From a virus: 23,923 nt of DNA. The notes beneath the pieces were generated by a model, which saw nothing but the letters and a program-made list of their open reading frames with translations, was not told where the DNA came from and searched no databases. Position numbers and translations under genes: made by a program. Positions 8,658 through 15,234 of this stretch are shown piece after piece. Location: IMG/VR virus record IMGVR_UViG_3300045950_000156, positions 1 through 23,923 of that record, one strand, 5' to 3'. The number at the start of each line of letters is the position of its first letter. The stretch's first letter is position 1.

Positions 8658-9163
8658 CCCGGACACCATCACCCGTGATGCGCAGGACGGTGGCCGGACT
8701 AACGCTGTCCGCCACCGCCCTGGTCGGCATCGTGCTGCACGAGGGCTACACCGACCGCGCGGTGATCCCGGTCAAGGGTGATGTCCCGACCATCGGGTTC
8801 GGCACCACCACCGGGGTGAAGCTGGGCGACACCACCACGCCGCCCAAGGCGCTGGCGCGCGCGCTCACCGATGTGCAGCAATTCGAGGGCGCGCTCAAGC
8901 AATGCGTGACCGTGCCCCTGGCCCAGCACGAGTACGACGCGCTGGTGAGCTTCTCCTACAACGTCGGCAGCCGTGCGTTCTGCCAGTCCACGCTGGTCAG
9001 GAAACTCAACGCCGAGGACTACGCCGGAGCGTGTGCTGAGCTGCTGCGCTGGCGCTTCTTCCAGGGCAAGGACTGCGCGCTGCCTGCCAATGCGCGGCTG
9101 TGCGGCGGGCTGGCTACACGGCGAGAAGCTGAATACCGGCAGTGCATCGGGGAGGCATCGTGA
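8654..9163 (+). CDS. Endolysin, GH24 phage lysozyme family
   Basis: A 169-residue lysozyme that cleaves the glycan strands of peptidoglycan. The N-terminal region (residues 10-28, RRTVAGLTLSATALVGIVL) is a weakly hydrophobic, Ala/Gly-rich helix typical of signal-anchor-release (SAR) endolysins, which are exported without holin help. The catalytic block follows at once: E30 in LHEGY, D43 and T46 in KGDVPTIGFG. In the commonest GH24 pattern the Asp sits three residues earlier; this placement matches a subfamily carrying 'KGDVPTIGFG'. Further matches are HEYDALVSFSYNVG and the Arg/Trp-rich segment LLRWRFFQGKDC. Length is usual for the family. It overlaps the holin-like gene (ATGA) and Rz (GTGA). 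Confidence 0.9.
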   Translation: MTRTPSPVMRRTVAGLTLSATALVGIVLHEGYTDRAVIPVKGDVPTIGFGTTTGVKLGDTTTPPKALARALTDVQQFEGALKQCVTVPLAQHEYDALVSFSYNVGSRAFCQSTLVRKLNAEDYAGACAELLRWRFFQGKDCALPANARLCGGLATRREAEYRQCIGEAS

Positions 9164-9675
9164 GCGTGATTCCGTGGCCGTACCGGCTGCTGGCACTCAC
9201 GGCGCTCGGCATCGCCCTGGTTGGCTTTGGCTGGATCAAGGGGGCGAACCACGTTCAAGCGCGATGGGATGCCGCCATCCAGCAACAAGCCCTACAGACC
9301 GCAGCTATCCGCGAGCGGCAGGCGCAAGCGACCGTCAAGGTCGTCACCCAGTACGTCGACCGCGTCCGTGTCGTCCGCGAGAAGGGCGACACCATCATCA
9401 AGGAGGTACCCGTCTATGTGCCCGTTCAAGCCGATGCTGCTTGCACTATCAACCGTGGCTTTGTGCGCCTGCACGACGCTGCCGCCGCCGGAGAACTACC
9501 CGAGCCCGCCCGAGATACTGATGCGGCCGCCGCAGGCGTTGCGCTCTCTGCCGTCGCCGGAACCGTTGCCGCCAACTACCAGACCTGCCACGAGAACGCC
9601 GAGCAACTGAGGGCGTTGCAGGCGTGGATTAATGCCGTCTGGCGATTGATTCCGACCTCGGCTCCAACCCAGTAA
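9160..9675 (+). CDS. Rz-like inner-membrane spanin (i-spanin)
   Basis: Starts at GTG 9160, overlapping the endolysin stop, with a strong GGGGAGG site. The 171-residue protein has one N-terminal membrane helix (residues 8-27, YRLLALTALGIALVGFGWIK). A long Gln/Ala/Arg-rich coiled coil in the periplasm follows (residues 30-75, with ARWDAAIQQQALQ). This is the i-spanin layout: with Rz1 it fuses inner and outer membranes as the last step of lysis. The position right after the endolysin is typical. The C-terminal half, with Ala-rich stretches and a late Cys (NYQTCHENAEQL), is longer than in lambda Rz. Confidence 0.85.
   Translation: MSVIPWPYRLLALTALGIALVGFGWIKGANHVQARWDAAIQQQALQTAAIRERQAQATVKVVTQYVDRVRVVREKGDTIIKEVPVYVPVQADAACTINRGFVRLHDAAAAGELPEPARDTDAAAAGVALSAVAGTVAANYQTCHENAEQLRALQAWINAVWRLIPTSAPTQ
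9416..9610 (+). CDS. Rz1-like outer-membrane spanin lipoprotein, embedded in Rz
   Basis: This gene lies wholly inside Rz in another frame. It has its own ATG at 9416 and a perfect AGGAGG site at 9401-9406. The 64-residue product opens with a lipoprotein signal (MCPFKPMLLALSTVALCAC) with C19 as the probable lipidated residue in the lipobox LCAC. The mature part is very Pro-rich (TTLPPPENYPSPPE and further PxP runs), as in all Rz1 proteins. It would sit in the outer membrane and bind the Rz periplasmic end. A Cys at the -2 lipobox position is unusual, but the rest is classical. An embedded Rz1 is a known arrangement in lambda-like lysis cassettes. Confidence 0.87.
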   Translation: MCPFKPMLLALSTVALCACTTLPPPENYPSPPEILMRPPQALRSLPSPEPLPPTTRPATRTPSN

Positions 9676-9722
9676 TTCGCTCTTTATGACTGGCAAGGTA
9701 ACGTCGGGCGAAGACTGATGAT

Positions 9723-9747
9723 ACTCATAGTCCGTGGCACTATGGTC
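9723..9747 (+). promoter_or_regulatory. C-box operator of the restriction-modification controller
   Basis: Two half-palindromes, ACTCATAGT (9723-9731) and ACTATGGTC (9739-9747), flank the centre CCGTGGC. This matches the known C-box layout of controller proteins, where two 'ACT..AGT' boxes flank a GTCCGTGG-like core. The right box is degenerate. The controller ATG follows only 22 bases later without a Shine-Dalgarno sequence, so its transcript is probably leaderless or nearly so, as in other C-protein genes. The controller is expected to bind here and both activate and later repress its own gene and the endonuclease gene. Confidence 0.78.
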
Positions 9748-9769
9748 ATCAATCTGTTCCAATGTCCGA

Positions 9770-10003
9770 ATGCCCAAGCATCATGACGACTTCCTACATT
9801 GGTTCGGCGCCCGAGTCCGCGGACTTCGGCAGCGGAAGAGCCTTTCGCAAGAAGAACTCGCGCAGCTCGCAGGAATCGACCGCACCTATATCGGGGGGGT
9901 CGAGCGCGGCGAGCGTAACCTGAGCCTATTGAACGTCAAGAGGCTTGCCGATGCATTGGGCGTCAATGCAAAGGACCTCTTCGACGATGACTTCCAACTC
10001 TGA
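9770..10003 (+). CDS. Restriction-modification controller (C) protein, XRE family
   Basis: A 77-residue single-domain helix-turn-helix protein. Its recognition region (SLSQEELAQLAGIDRTYIGG, then VERGERNLSLLNVKRLADAL) is nearly the textbook C-protein sequence. Such proteins delay endonuclease production after the system enters a new host so that methylation comes first. I place the start at ATG 9770 rather than at an in-frame GTG (9734), because that GTG lies inside the operator. The endonuclease gene begins within its last codons, and a C-box lies just upstream. The acidic C-terminus (DLFDDDFQL) is also usual for the family. Confidence 0.92.
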   Translation: MPKHHDDFLHWFGARVRGLRQRKSLSQEELAQLAGIDRTYIGGVERGERNLSLLNVKRLADALGVNAKDLFDDDFQL

Positions 10004-11162
10004 CTACCTCGCCCGTCTGCTTCAGCGTCTCAGTGCCTTCAGAGCGGAGGCTGGGCTCACCCCCGCTCAAGTCGAGGAGCGTCTGATTCTCGGCCCCGGA
10101 TGGGTTGGTGCAATTGAGGCTGGGACCATTCACCCAAGCCTTGATGTCATCGCTTCGATGCTCTCGGTATACGGGAAGAGTTTGAGCGATCTTGCCCAAG
10201 GTGCGACGGGGAGCGTTCCTCATATCAACCGCTCTATCGCCGGTGAAGCGGTGGGCGCAGACTTGGATATTCACTTCGCCTACGCCCAGCACGACGCGAC
10301 GTACAGGCTGCCGAATGCCTCCTTGGAGCAGTTTACGGAAGTGGTGCTTACGCTTCGGAATGGTCTTGCTCAACTGAGCAGCCAGAACATGAGCGACGAG
10401 CAAGAGAAGGCTATCAAGACGGAGAGCGTAGCGATCGCCTTCTTGAAGGCTGTTGAGCTTTGGCCGACGGCTAACCCCTCCGATCTATGGTGGTTCGTGA
10501 TTTATCGTGCCTACTGTGACCAGTACAACCACCCCTCTGAGCATTCGCGACTCGATTTCACGCAGAGCTGGAAGCGAACCGGGGGCTGGGCACTGGAGCG
10601 CATTCTTGAAAGGCATTATGGGCCGGCGCTCGCGGCACACGGTATCAACCTTGTAATTGCCGATGGTGAGCGCAAAGTTCGGTTGCTGGCAGGTTTGGAC
10701 GTTGGGCACAGGCTGGAAGCGGACAAGATGGACGTGCTTTTAACAGTCGGAGCCGGTGCCAATGAAAAGCTCATCGGGGTTGTTCACGTCAAGGCGAGCT
10801 TTGCTGAAAGACGGACGGATGACGTGCCCATGAGCCAGGCGCTCGTGGCCGCTGGGTACATTTCTCCTCTTTGGACGATGGACTGCAAGAGCACGCCATC
10901 CGCGCGTCCTGTGAATCGTGGTGAGCTGGGGGCCGTCTTTAGTGGGCAGGGAACGGATGGCCGAAGTGCGAAGCGCAAAGACATCGAGGATGATGGATTT
11001 TTCTCCGCGTGCTTCTCGTACAACAAGAACACCGCTCCCACTCCCGCGGGCTACCCAGCGCGGGGGCGTGTTTATGTTTGCGACTTCTCGAATCCTAACG
11101 ACGCCTTCACAGACTTCGTTGTAGCCGAACGCCAGCGGATCAGAGCAAAGCTTGGGATTTGA
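9987..11162 (+). CDS. Type II restriction endonuclease, BsaWI/CCGG-type with N-terminal HTH
   Basis: I choose ATG 9987 (AAGGA about 10 bases upstream), giving 391 residues and a 17-base overlap with the controller gene. The N-terminal 70 residues form a second XRE-like HTH (GLTPAQVEERLILGPGWVGA and following). The C-terminal half looks like the BsaWI family of CCGG-core enzymes. It has the strand pair around D249 (DKMDVLLTVG) and HVKASFAERRTDD, with K269 as the likely PD-(D/E)xK lysine followed by a conserved-looking Arg/Asp run. The family call is from motif memory. The position, C gene upstream and methyltransferase convergent downstream, strongly supports a restriction role. The actual site cannot be read from sequence; a CCGG core is an inference. 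Confidence 0.8.
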   Translation: MTSNSDYLARLLQRLSAFRAEAGLTPAQVEERLILGPGWVGAIEAGTIHPSLDVIASMLSVYGKSLSDLAQGATGSVPHINRSIAGEAVGADLDIHFAYAQHDATYRLPNASLEQFTEVVLTLRNGLAQLSSQNMSDEQEKAIKTESVAIAFLKAVELWPTANPSDLWWFVIYRAYCDQYNHPSEHSRLDFTQSWKRTGGWALERILERHYGPALAAHGINLVIADGERKVRLLAGLDVGHRLEADKMDVLLTVGAGANEKLIGVVHVKASFAERRTDDVPMSQALVAAGYISPLWTMDCKSTPSARPVNRGELGAVFSGQGTDGRSAKRKDIEDDGFFSACFSYNKNTAPTPAGYPARGRVYVCDFSNPNDAFTDFVVAERQRIRAKLGI

Positions 11163-12051
11163 CGCCTTCAGTCGCTGCCAGTCGTTCATTCGATGCAGCG
11201 ACTTGCTCCGGCTCAATCTCGAAACCGACATAGGAACAGCCCAAGCGCAAAGCGGCGATGCCGGTTGTCCCGGAGCCTGAGAACGGGTCCAGGACAACAA
11301 CGTCTTCTCCAGCTAGTCCATAGGCGTCGATGCACCGGAACGGCAGTTCCTCCGGAAATCTGGAGAAGTGCTTCAGTCCGTCGATCTTCTCGTTGGCGAA
11401 CTCCCAAACGCTTTTCACGGGCGGCGCTACTCGAAAATTGTGTCGTTCGCCCTTTGCCAAGAGGTAGATTGGCTCATGGTAGCGATGGGGGCGACGGCAG
11501 CGGCCTTCCGGCATGGGGTTCTTCTTGCGCCAAATCACCTCGCCGCGGTACAGATAGCCACCATCACATAGCGCAAGGACAAGCCGGTACGGTAGCGCCA
11601 ACAGATTTCCATACTGCAACCAAGCCGTCTCCTTCTCGATGAAGGCTTTGCGCTTCATGCGCGGCTTGGTATAGGCGGAGTTGTGGGCAGGAAGTCCACT
11701 TTTGTCTGCTCCCAAGGTGCTGAACTGCCGGTCATCTTCTCGCCAGTTCACCGGCGTGTTGTAGGCGTCTCCGATATTGATCCAGATAACACCACCCGGC
11801 TTGAGCTTCGGTAGCAAGCCCATGAACACGTCTGTGAGAAATCTGACGTAGTCGCGCGGGTCTTCTTCCACGCCAATCCCCTTCGAGTGCCGCTGACCCC
11901 AATAGGGCGGACTTGTCACAACAACGTCAATCGATTCATCCGGCAACTGGGGGATCAGCTCAAGGCAATCGCCTTCGTGTGCTCTGTTTAGTTGAAAGGG
12001 GCCTAGCATGCGGTCATCTCGAAAAATGGAACTTATAGTCATCATAGCCAT
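11140..12051 (-). CDS. Type II DNA methyltransferase, beta class (probable N4-cytosine)
   Basis: A 303-residue methyltransferase. The catalytic motif TSPPYW (residues 46-51) comes first, and the S-adenosylmethionine motif DPFSGSGTT (residues 255-263) near the C-terminus; this order defines the beta class. SPPYW is the usual form for N4-cytosine methylation, although some N6-adenine enzymes share it. It would protect the host from the endonuclease encoded on the opposite strand, and the two genes overlap tail to tail by 23 bases. The start is uncertain: ATGs at 12051, 12045, 12042 and 12009 are all in frame and none has a strong ribosome site. It lies 22 bases downstream of the DUF262 gene on the same strand, so it may also be read from that operon. 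Confidence 0.9.
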   Translation of the reverse strand: MAMMTISSIFRDDRMLGPFQLNRAHEGDCLELIPQLPDESIDVVVTSPPYWGQRHSKGIGVEEDPRDYVRFLTDVFMGLLPKLKPGGVIWINIGDAYNTPVNWREDDRQFSTLGADKSGLPAHNSAYTKPRMKRKAFIEKETAWLQYGNLLALPYRLVLALCDGGYLYRGEVIWRKKNPMPEGRCRRPHRYHEPIYLLAKGERHNFRVAPPVKSVWEFANEKIDGLKHFSRFPEELPFRCIDAYGLAGEDVVVLDPFSGSGTTGIAALRLGCSYVGFEIEPEQVAASNERLAATEGVKSQALL

Positions 12052-12073
12052 TTAGCGCTCTTGGAGCAACGAC

Positions 12074-13846
12074 TCAGGCCTTGATGGTCGTAAAGGTCTC
12101 TCGTTCGTTTGTAGGGACGAGAGTGTTGTCGTCGGCAATAGCTAGCCCCCAATGGCTTCGAAGTACATCAACGAGGCGCCTTTGCCGCTCGGCCAGCATC
12201 GCCGGTGTCCACTTTTCTTCCGAGCGCACTTCCTGCGTCAGGACGAAGGGTGACGCTGTGCCCTTGCCCTTGAAGTACACGTTCTTCTTCTTGGCGAAGT
12301 CGTAGTTGCTGGCAGACGAGTTCTTCTTCCTATCCAGCGGAACCAGATTGGCCAAACGGTGCGTCCAGCCATTGCGCTCGTCTTCATCCGGGAACCACTT
12401 GATCCAGTCCGAACCGTCGGGCGGGGTTTGCGGCAGAACGTGCTCCAGAGACACGGCATCTTGGAGCTGCACGCCGGGGGCGCGCACCAAGGACTCAAGG
12501 CGCAAGACCAGGGCCATCCGTGCCTTGGGCAGATCGTCGTAAACGTCGCCATCGAGTGCCGCGACGAACTTGCGCTTTTGCGCGTCAGTCAGTGTCAGCG
12601 TGGTGAGCGCGGCCAGATCCCCCTTGAAGGTCTCCGGCTCGATTTCCTTGGTCAGCGCAGCGTAGGTTTCGATGCGCTCGTTGATACCCACCTTGGTGAT
12701 CAGCAGGAAATAGGTCAGGCGTTCCAGTGACTTGAAAAACTCGGCGAGCAATTTGGGCTGCTGCCGGAAGCGCTTGAAATAGACCAGTGCCGGGGGCACC
12801 CAGTCCTTGAAGTCCACGCGGTTGAGCCAGGACAGGTATTCGTTGATCGTCTCGGCGTGCTCGGTGGCTTCGAAGTTGGCATCGCGCACGAAGTCCCACA
12901 CTTCGGCATAGGGTTTGATGACCTTGTCGACGAGGTCGATGGGGGCCTTGTACTCGGTGACGTGCTCCTGGAATTCCTTGACCAGCGTGGCCCGCTGCTT
13001 CTGCTTGGCGTAGATGGTGCGGATATGGCCGAACAGGTCGCCGAAAGCGTCGCGGCCAAGCTGGCTTTCGATCTCGCTCCACTTCTTCGAATAGGCGCGC
13101 GCCTTGTCCTCCCCGCCGATGCGACGGATCGAACCGAGCACTTCCGCCTTAATGATGTCGATGGGTGCCAGATCGAGCCCACGATTGTTCAGTACCGAGA
13201 AGATGCGGTAGGCCGCTTCGAGGTCGGGTGTGGAAATGACGACCAGGGAGCAGTCGTTCGCGAGGAATTTCCACAGGGCATTCAAGTCGTCAGGCGACAG
13301 GGCCTTGGCCTTTTCGAGCAGCAGCGTGGCGTTTTCGCGGTAACGCAGACGGCTGTCTTTCAGCTTGTCCGTACTGGCGACTAACTGTGCGATGCCACCC
13401 GGCTCCTGGATGTACTGACGGAAGAACGTCGCATCTTCCTCGCGGGCGGTGAATCGGTAGCCGGTGGCCTTGCCCAGCATCTCGTCCCCCTCTTCGTAGA
13501 GGAAAGGGGTCACGCTTTTGACGCCTGGTGGGTAGTTGGCCGCCTCCCACGCTGCGCGCAGGGCCGCAAACAGGATCGTGAGCGTGGTCAGTCGCTGCTG
13601 GCCATCAACGACCATCGCCTTGGGGTCGCGGTCGTTCTTGATAAGAACGATGCTGCCCAAGAAGTATTGGCTTGTGGCCCCGTTGGCTCGGGCATCCTGC
13701 ATAGCGGAGACCAGATCATCAAACAACTCTCCCGCTTGCTCGGTTGTCCAGGCGTAGGGGCGCTGGTAGTCCGGAATCTCGAACTGGTAGCTGCCTTCGA
13801 AGATCTCCCGGATCAGCTTGTCGTGGGCTTCAAGTGTCTTGGCCAT
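12074..13846 (-). CDS. DUF262/DUF1524 protein, GmrSD-like type IV restriction family
   Basis: A 590-residue protein with both GmrSD halves fused. The N-terminal DUF262 domain has IPDYQRPYAW (residues 24-33) and DGQQRLTTL (81-89), the ParB-like nucleotide-binding signature. The C-terminal DUF1524 domain has the HNH-like nuclease motif LEHVLPQ (H469), followed by RLANLVPL (N500) and KKNSSASNYDF. In GmrSD this pairing is a nucleotide-dependent endonuclease against phage DNA with modified cytosines; many relatives have other or unknown targets. Key residues appear intact. A ribosome site (TAGGAAAG) overlaps the stop of the upstream WYL gene, 15 bases away, so the two are coupled. Substrate modification is not predictable here. 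Confidence 0.88.
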   Translation of the reverse strand: MAKTLEAHDKLIREIFEGSYQFEIPDYQRPYAWTTEQAGELFDDLVSAMQDARANGATSQYFLGSIVLIKNDRDPKAMVVDGQQRLTTLTILFAALRAAWEAANYPPGVKSVTPFLYEEGDEMLGKATGYRFTAREEDATFFRQYIQEPGGIAQLVASTDKLKDSRLRYRENATLLLEKAKALSPDDLNALWKFLANDCSLVVISTPDLEAAYRIFSVLNNRGLDLAPIDIIKAEVLGSIRRIGGEDKARAYSKKWSEIESQLGRDAFGDLFGHIRTIYAKQKQRATLVKEFQEHVTEYKAPIDLVDKVIKPYAEVWDFVRDANFEATEHAETINEYLSWLNRVDFKDWVPPALVYFKRFRQQPKLLAEFFKSLERLTYFLLITKVGINERIETYAALTKEIEPETFKGDLAALTTLTLTDAQKRKFVAALDGDVYDDLPKARMALVLRLESLVRAPGVQLQDAVSLEHVLPQTPPDGSDWIKWFPDEDERNGWTHRLANLVPLDRKKNSSASNYDFAKKKNVYFKGKGTASPFVLTQEVRSEEKWTPAMLAERQRRLVDVLRSHWGLAIADDNTLVPTNERETFTTIKA

Positions 13847-13861
13847 TGCGCTTGTTCTTTC

Positions 13862-14773
13862 CTATCGTTTCTTGGGGCTGCTCGGAGCTTGATACCCCGG
13901 CGCGAGCTTTGCGTTCTCAACGCCGTACAGCGCCAGCGGATCGCTGAGCCATAGGCGGTACTGTTCTTCCTTGAGGCGGTGGTCGGGCGAGCAGTCCACG
14001 CTCCAGCGCAGCAGCATGTAGCCCGCGACGGCGGCGCGAACGCGCATCCGGATCGAGCCGTCGGTCATCCCGTAGTCCATCCTGATGATCTCGGGGTGTT
14101 CAAGGCGCGGGTGCGGCACCAACTCCAGCTCGACGATGCGCGTCCACTGGATGTCGTTTTCCGGTCGCTCAAAGGCCTGTGGCTCCTCGTCGAGCAGCGT
14201 CGGCGCTTCGATACGGGTGACGACGAAGTCCCGAAACTCTCCGCTCTTGCGATCAAAGGCCCGGACGTGCCAGCGCAGGCCGGTATCCACCAGCGCGAAG
14301 GGAACGATGACGCGCTCGGATTCACCGCTGCTCATCGAGTGGTAGCGAATGGCGACGGGGCGCTTGGCGTGGATCGCCCGGCAGACCGGAGCCAGCACAT
14401 CCATCCTGGGGTTGCTCAGGGCGGTGGGCGACTCGCACGGCAGCAGCGGCTGCAAGGACTGATTCGGGCCGTTCACACCATCGCCGAAGCCCAGCGCCAG
14501 CGCCGACAGCACGCGCTGCGGGGCGTGGTTGAACAGCGGGGAGAACGCCTGCCCGATCCGGTAGATCTTGTGGCTACCGTCAAAGGTGATGTTCTGCGGC
14601 GCGATTTCCCGGTACAGCGCCAAGTCGCGCGTCGCCCCTGCCGGCGCCACGCCGAAGCGCTCAATCAGATCTGGGCGACCGATCTCACCGAAGAAGTAGA
14701 GCCGGAAGTCGATGTAGGCCAGCCGCTCGCGCTGGGCGTGGCTCAAGCTCTCGACGCGCTGGGGTTGAGTCAC
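13862..14773 (-). CDS. WYL-domain transcriptional regulator (BrxR/CapW-like)
   Basis: I prefer the GTG start at 14773, with GAGGAG 6 bases upstream, over an in-frame TTG at 14791; this gives 303 residues. There is an N-terminal winged helix (to about residue 75, with ERLAYIDFRLYFFGEIGRPD). The WYL domain is at about residues 125-200 (RPVAIRYHSMSSGESERVIV, then GLRWHVRAFDRKSGEFRDF). A C-terminal WCX-like extension follows. This architecture and length match BrxR/CapW regulators, which repress defence operons and are thought to sense a phage- or damage-related ligand through WYL. It is the first gene of the operon with the DUF262 protein. A perfect inverted repeat about 80 bases upstream is its likely operator. 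Confidence 0.88.
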   Translation of the reverse strand: MTQPQRVESLSHAQRERLAYIDFRLYFFGEIGRPDLIERFGVAPAGATRDLALYREIAPQNITFDGSHKIYRIGQAFSPLFNHAPQRVLSALALGFGDGVNGPNQSLQPLLPCESPTALSNPRMDVLAPVCRAIHAKRPVAIRYHSMSSGESERVIVPFALVDTGLRWHVRAFDRKSGEFRDFVVTRIEAPTLLDEEPQAFERPENDIQWTRIVELELVPHPRLEHPEIIRMDYGMTDGSIRMRVRAAVAGYMLLRWSVDCSPDHRLKEEQYRLWLSDPLALYGVENAKLAPGYQAPSSPKKR

Positions 14774-14850
14774 CGAAGGCTCCTCATCCAAGACGGACGA
14801 CCGAAAGACTGAGATTGGTTTTATGTTTGTCCATTGCCAGGCAGTTCACA

Positions 14851-14865
14851 TCATCAAACTGATGA
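14851..14865 (-). promoter_or_regulatory. Inverted repeat, probable operator of the WYL operon
   Basis: TCATCA, a 3-base spacer (aac), then TGATGA form a perfect inverted repeat about 78 bases upstream of the WYL gene start. WYL regulators of the BrxR/CapW type bind short palindromes in their own promoter, so autoregulation is likely. A weak -10-like CATAAA lies about 30 bases downstream on the - strand, with no good -35. This is inference from position and symmetry. Confidence 0.5.
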
Positions 14866-14898
14866 CATTATGCGCCACAACTTGGACTACAACAACAC

Positions 14899-14977
14899 GA
14901 GCGTAGCTACGTCTCAGGAGTCGAGTTCGATTCCGTGTTCGGGATTGAACCGGCGTCCGCAAAAGACGGCCGGACGC
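14899..14977. other. Run of three inverted repeats (hairpins) in the intergenic region
   Basis: Three hairpin-forming repeats follow each other. First, CGTAGCTACG (14902-14911), extended by GAG/CTC. Second, GTTCGATTCC with GGGATTGAAC (14925-14950, 8 of 10 complementary). Third, GCGTCCG with CGGACGC (14953-14977). They occupy about 80 bases between the WYL operon and tniQ with no convincing gene. They could be a structured small RNA, a recombination site or a mobile-element junction. The second resembles a tRNA T-arm in wording but does not fold as one. The rest of 14866-15118 holds nothing else I can support. Confidence 0.4.
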
Positions 14978-15119
14978 GACAGGGGAGAGCCAAGGGATGG
15001 TGATCAGCGTAGAATCATCGCCGAACGGTGCTCATTGGAACTCATTGCAGCCGCGATAGGCCGCGTGGCGTCGCCTCAGCACCACCAAGAACACTTCCAA
15101 AGCAGTCCAAATTGTCCCG

Positions 15120-15187
15120 GGAAGCATAACCTTACCGCTTAGGCAAGGTTATGCTTCCAAACGGGGTTGGCAAGAATATGCTTCCAA
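15120..15187. repeat. Three copies of a 17-bp repeat next to tniQ, possible transposon-end sites
   Basis: The motif GGCAAGGTTATGCTTCC lies at 15142-15158 and, with two changes, as GGCAAGAATATGCTTCC at 15169-15185, 27 bases apart in the same direction. An inverted copy with one change, GGAAGCATAACCTTACC, lies at 15120-15136, making a near-perfect palindrome with the first copy. Both direct copies extend to 21 bases including flanking T and AA. TnsB-type transposases bind several short repeats at transposon ends, so this may be an end. It could instead be an operator. I see no matching copies to the right of tnsAB. Confidence 0.55.
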
Positions 15188-15192
15188 GCCTT

Positions 15193-15229
15193 AGGCCGGA
15201 CCAGCTAGCGCTGATCCGGCCTTTGTTTT
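15193..15229 (+). terminator. Hairpin terminator between repeats and tniQ
   Basis: AGGCCGGA pairs with TCCGGCCT, and inside it CAGC with GCTG across a 4-base loop; the T-tract TTTGTTTT follows on the + strand. The T-tract shows it stops rightward transcription, facing the tniQ stop 6 bases further on. It could also act weakly for tniQ. No + strand gene precedes it, so it hints at an untranslated rightward transcript or protects the tns operon from antisense reading. Confidence 0.7.
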
Positions 15230-15234
15230 ACGTA

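Noticed and set aside
14921-14960. tRNA-like wording (GTTCGATTCC and, on the other strand, GGTTCAATCCC) suggesting a tRNA fragment or attachment site
   Set aside because: Neither strand gives a paired T-stem with a proper acceptor and CCA end; only two or three pairs form. It is better described as an imperfect inverted repeat.
14834-15142. A 102-codon rightward frame in the intergenic region
   Set aside because: Low-quality composition, no ribosome site, and it runs through the hairpins and the 17-bp repeats.
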